Positions 1-6,379 of a DNA stretch of 6,379 bases are shown here, in pieces (the first letter of the stretch is position 1; each line of letters begins with the position of its first letter). A program made the translations under genes and the position numbers. The DNA is from an uncultured Xanthobacteraceae bacterium (GTDB lineage: Bacteria > Pseudomonadota > Alphaproteobacteria > Rhizobiales > Xanthobacteraceae), in assembly GCA_955652195.1 (NCBI GenBank), contig CATPBC010000293.1, positions 1 through 6,379 on the forward strand, written 5' to 3'. Under the pieces are notes generated by a model, which saw only the letters and a list, made by a program, of their open reading frames with translations, did no database searches and had not been told where the DNA came from.

Positions 1-1077
1 GATCGCAATCATCGCGGCAAACGGCATCCCCTGCACGAAGCTCGCGCAGGCGGCCAAAAAGGCGCTGCTAATTAGCGCGTTATAGAGCAGCACATTGCGA
101 TAGCCGAAACGGCGCAGCACGCTGGCGACGGCGGCTTTCATGAACATCGCGCCGAGCGCGGCAGTGAAAGTAATAAGGCCGGATTGAAACGGCGTCAGAT
201 TAAAGCCGACTTGCAATAACAGGGGCAGCAAAAATGGTAGCGCGCCGATGCCGAGCCGAAACAAGAAGCCGCCCAAAATGCTGGCGCGGAAGGTTGGCAA
301 GCGTAAAAGGTTGAGGTCGAGGATCGGCGCCGGTGCGTGTCTGGCATGGATCACATAGCCTGCCGCGGCAATTGCGCCGCCGCACAACAGCGATGCCACA
401 ACGCTCGCGGGCAGGAAGTCCAGTCCCATCGCCGAGAGGCCGAACGCCAATCCGGCGATAGCGCAACCGGAAAGCAGAAAGCCGATAAAATCGAACGGAT
501 CCGGCCGCTCGACGCGGACATTGGCGATGAAGCGCGATGCCATCCCGATGCCGAGAAGACCAATCGGCACGTTGATCAGAAAAATCCAATGCCAAGACGC
601 ATAAGTGGTGATGAAGCCGCCGAGCGGCGGGCCGCAGATCGGTCCGATCAGCGCCGGGACGGTGACGAGCGACATGGCATTGACCAGGCGCTGCTTATCG
701 ATGCTGCGCACCATGATGAGCCGCCCGACTGGCGTCATCATCGCTCCACCCATGCCCTGCACGATCCGGGCGAACACGAATTCTTCGAGCGAGTGCGAGG
801 CGGCGCAGCCGATCGAGCCGAGCACGAACACGCCGATCGCGGCGCGGAACACATTGCGCGTGCCGAACCGGTCGGCGGTCCAGCCGCTTGCCGGGATGAA
901 GATCGCTAGCGACAGCAGATACGAAGTGACCGCGAGCTTTAACGCCAGCGGATTGGTGCCGAGCGCTTGTGCGATCGCGGGCAGCGACGTCGAGATAACC
1001 GTGGAGTCCATGTTCTCCATGAACAGCGCGGTCGCCACGATCAGCGGCACGATGCGATCGGAAGGAGGCGGTTCCAT
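1..1077 (-). CDS. DHA2-family MFS exporter, C-terminus cut by the window edge
   Basis: Inner-membrane proton-driven drug/metabolite efflux protein of the major facilitator superfamily, DHA2 (14-helix) type, resembling HsrA/EmrB-like proteins. The reading frame is open from the ATG at 1077 to base 1, giving 359 visible residues with about eleven hydrophobic segments; DHA2 members usually have 450-500 residues, so the last helices lie off the left edge. Visible signatures are a D1-type motif in helix 1 (MENMDSTVISTSLP, residues 20-33), motif A between helices 2 and 3 (GWTADRFGTRNVF, 65-77), the conserved R104 and G108/G110 of helix 4 (ARIVQGMGG), and antiporter motif C in helix 5 (PALIGPICGPPLGG, 141-154). 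The ribosome site is weak (a purine-rich AAGA abuts the ATG). It lies 53 bases downstream of the substrate-binding protein gene on the same strand, so co-transcription is likely. The substrate cannot be told from sequence. Confidence 0.93.
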   Translation of the reverse strand, partial: MEPPPSDRIVPLIVATALFMENMDSTVISTSLPAIAQALGTNPLALKLAVTSYLLSLAIFIPASGWTADRFGTRNVFRAAIGVFVLGSIGCAASHSLEEFVFARIVQGMGGAMMTPVGRLIMVRSIDKQRLVNAMSLVTVPALIGPICGPPLGGFITTYASWHWIFLINVPIGLLGIGMASRFIANVRVERPDPFDFIGFLLSGCAIAGLAFGLSAMGLDFLPASVVASLLCGGAIAAAGYVIHARHAPAPILDLNLLRLPTFRASILGGFLFRLGIGALPFLLPLLLQVGFNLTPFQSGLITFTAALGAMFMKAAVASVLRRFGYRNVLLYNALISSAFLAACASFVQGMPFAAMIAI

Positions 1078-1130
1078 TCTTGCCGGCTATCGCTTGATAA
1101 CGCAGCCGGTCTGCAGTGCGCACGGGAGCA

Positions 1131-3867
<2,737 letters not shown>

Positions 3868-3872
3868 GCTCG

Positions 3873-4427
3873 ATGTCCGCCGCGTCGCCCGATCCGTTCG
3901 CTAAGATCCGCAACGCCACCAGTGCCCATCGCGCGCAGCACGGCTGCAGCGCCTTTCCCTACAGCAACGGGCCGCTGCTGGCGGCTTTGGCCGGAGCGGC
4001 CAATGCGCGCCGGATCCTGGAGCTCGGAACAGCGCTCGGCTACACCGCCTTATCCTTCGCATCCGGCGCGCCGGACGCAACGGTCGACACAATCGAACGC
4101 GACCCGGAGCACGTGCAGCTTGCGCGCGAAAACATCGCTGCCGCGGGCTTGGATCACCGCATCACTGTGCACGACGGCGAATTTGCCAGCGTGCTGCCGA
4201 CGCTTGATCCCGGCTATGACGTGGCGTTTTTCGACGGCGGCACGCCGGCGCCCGGCTTGCACAAGGCCTTGCGCGGGCTGCTGCGCACCGGCGGTACGCT
4301 GATCACCGCGAATCTCAGCCATGGCGGGACGGCCGATGCCGTGCGCAAGGCGCTGTTCGAGGGAAAATCGTGGCGTAGCGCCCTGGTTGATGAGAAAGGC
4401 GAGACCGCGATCAGCGTCAAGTTATAG
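3873..4427 (+). CDS. Class I SAM-dependent methyltransferase, O-methyltransferase-like
   Basis: Small cytosolic protein of 184 residues with a Rossmann-type SAM-binding fold like COG4122/catechol O-methyltransferase proteins (about 200-220 residues). Visible motifs are the SAM loop ILELGTALGYTAL (48-60), the acidic residue binding the ribose (E75 in VDTIERDP), HDGEF (100-104), and the strand-4 DVAFFDGG (116-123) with D121. In metal-dependent family members an Asp-Asn pair follows strand 5; here it reads TAN (145-147), so the Asp is replaced by Ala while N147 remains. The metal site may therefore be changed or lost, and the substrate is unknown. The ATG begins only five bases after the guaB stop with no strong ribosome site, suggesting translational coupling with guaB. 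A role in guanine metabolism is not implied by the sequence. Confidence 0.88.
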   Translation: MSAASPDPFAKIRNATSAHRAQHGCSAFPYSNGPLLAALAGAANARRILELGTALGYTALSFASGAPDATVDTIERDPEHVQLARENIAAAGLDHRITVHDGEFASVLPTLDPGYDVAFFDGGTPAPGLHKALRGLLRTGGTLITANLSHGGTADAVRKALFEGKSWRSALVDEKGETAISVKL

Positions 4428-4476
4428 CGGAAGTCATGAGCTGGTCAGCGTGCCGGTGAGACGAATGAAATGAGCT

Positions 4477-4482
4477 GGGGGA
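4477..4482 (+). promoter_or_regulatory. Ribosome binding site of the MAPEG gene
   Basis: GGGGGA, seven bases before the ATG at 4490. The 62-base gap before this gene otherwise holds only a 9-base direct repeat (ATGAGCTGG at 4436-4444 and 4470-4478) and no convincing terminator hairpin. Confidence 0.6.
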
Positions 4483-4489
4483 CGAAGCG

Positions 4490-4918
4490 ATGACCATTCA
4501 AGAAGTCTTGCTGCCGCTTTTTCTGGAAGTGATCCTCACCTTCGTGCTGTTGTTTTGGCTCGCTCCGTTGCGCGGGCGCGATTTCAGTTCCGGAGTGACG
4601 CGACCGGAGGACGTGGCCTTACGCGAGCCGAACTGGTCGCAGCGCAGCTTGCAAGTCGGCTATTCCTACAGCAATCAATTCGAACTGCCGGTGCTGTTTT
4701 ACGTCCTCACCATTCTTGCTTATTTCACGCGTCACGCCGGTATCCTGTTTGTGCTGTTGGCCTGGATATTTGTGATCTTTCGCTATCTCCAGGCCTATGT
4801 GCACGTGACGAACAATCAGATCAGACTGCGCGGCGCATTCTTCGCCGTCTCAGCCGTAGTTCTCGCGATCATGTGGCTTATCTACATTGTCGAGATACTG
4901 ACCAGCCCCTGGGTTTGA
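4490..4918 (+). CDS. MAPEG family membrane protein
   Basis: Integral inner-membrane protein of 142 residues in the MAPEG family (membrane-associated proteins in eicosanoid and glutathione metabolism), whose usual bacterial length is 125-150. Four hydrophobic segments lie at about 5-25, 66-80, 83-101 and 116-137. Family marks are SNQFELPVLFYVLTILAY (61-78; the N-x-x-E-x-P core) and RYLQAYVHVTNNQIRLRG (98-115; Arg, His and Asn at 98, 105 and 108). Some members are glutathione transferases or peroxidases, but most short bacterial ones have no tested activity, so no reaction is assigned. It lies on the same strand as guaB, 62 bases after the methyltransferase and 19 bases before the next gene. 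Confidence 0.92.
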   Translation: MTIQEVLLPLFLEVILTFVLLFWLAPLRGRDFSSGVTRPEDVALREPNWSQRSLQVGYSYSNQFELPVLFYVLTILAYFTRHAGILFVLLAWIFVIFRYLQAYVHVTNNQIRLRGAFFAVSAVVLAIMWLIYIVEILTSPWV

Positions 4919-4937
4919 AAGGATCGGGTTTAGTCCG

Positions 4938-5576
4938 ATGCCGCTTAATTTTTGCCATCCGACGGCGCCGCATAAAACGCTTAGATTGCCGGAGTGGTAT
5001 GTCTCCAGCCTGATGATGGATCGCGCGCTCGACGCCGTGGTACGGCGGGTGAAAAAACTCGACCGCGCCCATGACGTGCCTTATCTCGCCGGCTACAGCC
5101 TCGATGGCAAGACGATCTATATCGACCGTCACATGCCGCGCGCGTTCAAGCTTCGCGGCCGCAGCGTCGAAACCGATCGCTTTCTTATTCTGCACGAAGA
5201 GGTCGAGAAGACGCTGATCGACCAGCTCGGGCTGCACTATCTTCACGCGCACCAGATCGCGACCCGAGCCGAGGAGGCGGCCGTGCGCGCTGCCGGTATC
5301 AAGTGGCGCGACTACGACCGCTTCATGCAGAAGCATGTCAAAACCATTGGCGACGAACGCCTGACCAAAGTACCGAAGGATCTCGACCTCAAGCCGTATC
5401 GGGACGAGCATGACGACGATCTGTTGCGGCGGATGCTGGCGAGCGTAAAGGCCAGCAAGGCTCCGAAAGGGCTGCACGTCCGCGATCTGGCTGAGGCGAT
5501 TCAGGAACTACGCCGCCGCGTACGGCGACGGCACGGTGCGCGCGGCGCAGTCGCGCTTTCGCGCAAAAAGAAGTGA
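4938..5576 (+). CDS. Uncharacterised protein with HEEVE/HxH motif
   Basis: A 212-residue soluble protein that I do not recognise; no signal peptide or membrane segment. Coding is supported by its placement in a tight co-directional gene run and by a coherent, charged composition. The central part has a beta-hairpin-like GYSLDGKTIYIDRHMP (52-67), then RFLILHEEVEKTLIDQLGLHYLHAHQIATRAEEAA (81-115). H86, E87, E90, H103, H105, E112 and E113 are arranged somewhat like a zinc-peptidase helix (HExxH) with the second His replaced by Glu, followed by further potential ligands. This is suggestive only. A motif KWRDYDRFM (122-130) follows, and the C-terminus is strongly basic (RRRVRRRH and SRKKK), which could bind nucleic acid. 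The ATG at 4938 has only a distant AAAGGA (4918-4923), so the start is moderately sure. The stop TGA is in frame with the next gene. Confidence 0.8.
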   Translation: MPLNFCHPTAPHKTLRLPEWYVSSLMMDRALDAVVRRVKKLDRAHDVPYLAGYSLDGKTIYIDRHMPRAFKLRGRSVETDRFLILHEEVEKTLIDQLGLHYLHAHQIATRAEEAAVRAAGIKWRDYDRFMQKHVKTIGDERLTKVPKDLDLKPYRDEHDDDLLRRMLASVKASKAPKGLHVRDLAEAIQELRRRVRRRHGARGAVALSRKKK

Positions 5577-5603
5577 CGGCGCAAAGCCGCCAAGCGTGTA
5601 CGC

Positions 5604-6379
5604 ATGACGCCCTCGGCCCGACTGTCCGCTGCGATCGAGGTGTTCGCCGAGATCGAAGCGCGACGGCGGCCCGCGGCAGACGCGTTGAAGGATTGGGGAC
5701 TGTCGCATCGCTTTGCCGGGTCGGGCGATCGCGCGGCAATCGCCGGTCTCGTTTATGACGCTTTGCGCCGAAAATCCTCGTCGGCCTGGTTGATGGGGGA
5801 TGCAAGCCCGCGCGCGGCCGTGCTCGGCATGCTGCGGCGTGAGCGCGGGCTCGATAATGCGGCGATTGCCGCACTCTGCAATGGCGCGCGCTATGCGCCG
5901 GCGCCGCTCTCCGAGATGGAAACTACGGCGCTCGCAGCCAGTTCGCTGGCCGGTGCGCCCGCGCATGTCGAAGGCGATTACCCGGAATGGCTCGACGCGC
6001 ATTTAGCGCGAGTTTTTGGCGATGCGCGCGTGGCGGAAGGTGCCGCACTTGCAAGCCGTGCCCCGCTCGACTTGCGCGTTAATACGCTCACCGCTGAACG
6101 CGATGACGCGCTGGCGAAACTTGAACATCTCAAAGCCGAACCGACGCGCTGGTCACCGATTGGCATGCGCATCCGGCTTGCGGCTGAGGCCAAAAGCCCG
6201 GCCATCCATGCCGAACCGATTTTCCTGAAGGGTCAGATCGAAATTCAGGACGAGGGATCGCAGCTCGCCGCTCTTTTGGCGGACGCAAAACCTGGCGAAC
6301 ACGTGGTCGATCTTTGCGCCGGCGCCGGCGGTAAGACTCTTGCCCTTGCCGCCGCGATGGAAAACCGCGGCCAAATCTA
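5604..6379 (+). CDS. rsmB: RsmB/NOL1/NOP2/Sun-type rRNA m5C methyltransferase, N-terminal part
   Basis: Cytosolic SAM-dependent enzyme that methylates cytosine C5 in 16S rRNA (C967 in E. coli for RsmB), likely during ribosome assembly. The right edge cuts the gene after 258 codons; full-length relatives have about 430. Visible parts are a helical N-terminal RNA-binding region (1-110, with GDRAAIAGLVYDALRR recalling the NusB-like fold), DLRVNTLTAERDDAL (156-169, the RVN motif of the family), EIQDEGSQLAALLA (213-226), and SAM motif I VVDLCAGAGGKTLALAAAM (234-252). The two cysteines used for catalysis and release lie beyond the window. The ATG at 5604 is 27 bases after the previous stop with no strong ribosome site; no other in-frame start exists between that stop and 5604. 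Assignment to RsmB rather than another paralogue of the RNA m5C family is probable, not certain. Confidence 0.9.
   Translation, partial: MTPSARLSAAIEVFAEIEARRRPAADALKDWGLSHRFAGSGDRAAIAGLVYDALRRKSSSAWLMGDASPRAAVLGMLRRERGLDNAAIAALCNGARYAPAPLSEMETTALAASSLAGAPAHVEGDYPEWLDAHLARVFGDARVAEGAALASRAPLDLRVNTLTAERDDALAKLEHLKAEPTRWSPIGMRIRLAAEAKSPAIHAEPIFLKGQIEIQDEGSQLAALLADAKPGEHVVDLCAGAGGKTLALAAAMENRGQI

Noticed and set aside
4436..4459. Tiny frame of seven codons plus stop in front of the MAPEG gene as a leader peptide
   Set aside because: No ribosome site or attenuator-like hairpin, and no run of regulatory codons; most likely chance.
4878..5477. Minus-strand frame of 199 codons
   Set aside because: Antisense to the 212-residue protein gene. 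The plus-strand gene fits the co-directional run, and the minus frame would overlap the end of the MAPEG gene.
5389..6002. Minus-strand frames of 161 and 164 codons
   Set aside because: Antisense to rsmB, which has unmistakable family motifs; products are Arg-rich with no domains.

Overview
The window looks like chromosomal DNA of an alphaproteobacterium, probably Hyphomicrobiales (Bradyrhizobium/Xanthobacteraceae-like). The grounds are the high GC content, codons strongly biased to G/C in the third position, weak Shine-Dalgarno sites, and a guaB-to-rsmB gene neighbourhood that I recall from that group. No rRNA, tRNA, CRISPR array, insertion sequence or phage integrase is visible. This is an ordinary housekeeping region with a few small oddities, and I found no clearly new multi-gene system.

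Left part (1-2171, minus strand): a two-gene transport unit read leftwards. First comes a periplasmic substrate-binding protein of the NMT1/SsuA type, with a twin-arginine-like signal peptide. After 53 bases comes a DHA2-family major facilitator exporter whose C-terminus lies beyond the left edge. No ABC permease or ATPase gene is present inside the window.

Middle (2172-2373): a divergent intergenic region of about 200 bases between the binding-protein gene and guaB. It holds three tandem 12-base units, and further on a 9-base repeat pair with the same 12-base period. These are candidate operator or slippage sequences.

Right part (2374-6379, plus strand): five closely spaced co-directional genes, likely one transcription unit. 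They are guaB (IMP dehydrogenase, complete with CBS domains and catalytic cysteine), a small SAM-dependent O-methyltransferase-like protein, a MAPEG-family four-helix membrane protein, an uncharacterised 212-residue protein with an HEEVE/HxH motif, and the first 258 codons of an RsmB/NOL1/NOP2/Sun-type rRNA cytosine-5 methyltransferase cut by the right edge. guaB makes XMP for guanine nucleotide synthesis and RsmB-type enzymes modify 16S rRNA, so the unit may be growth-linked. The roles of the three genes between them are not known from sequence.
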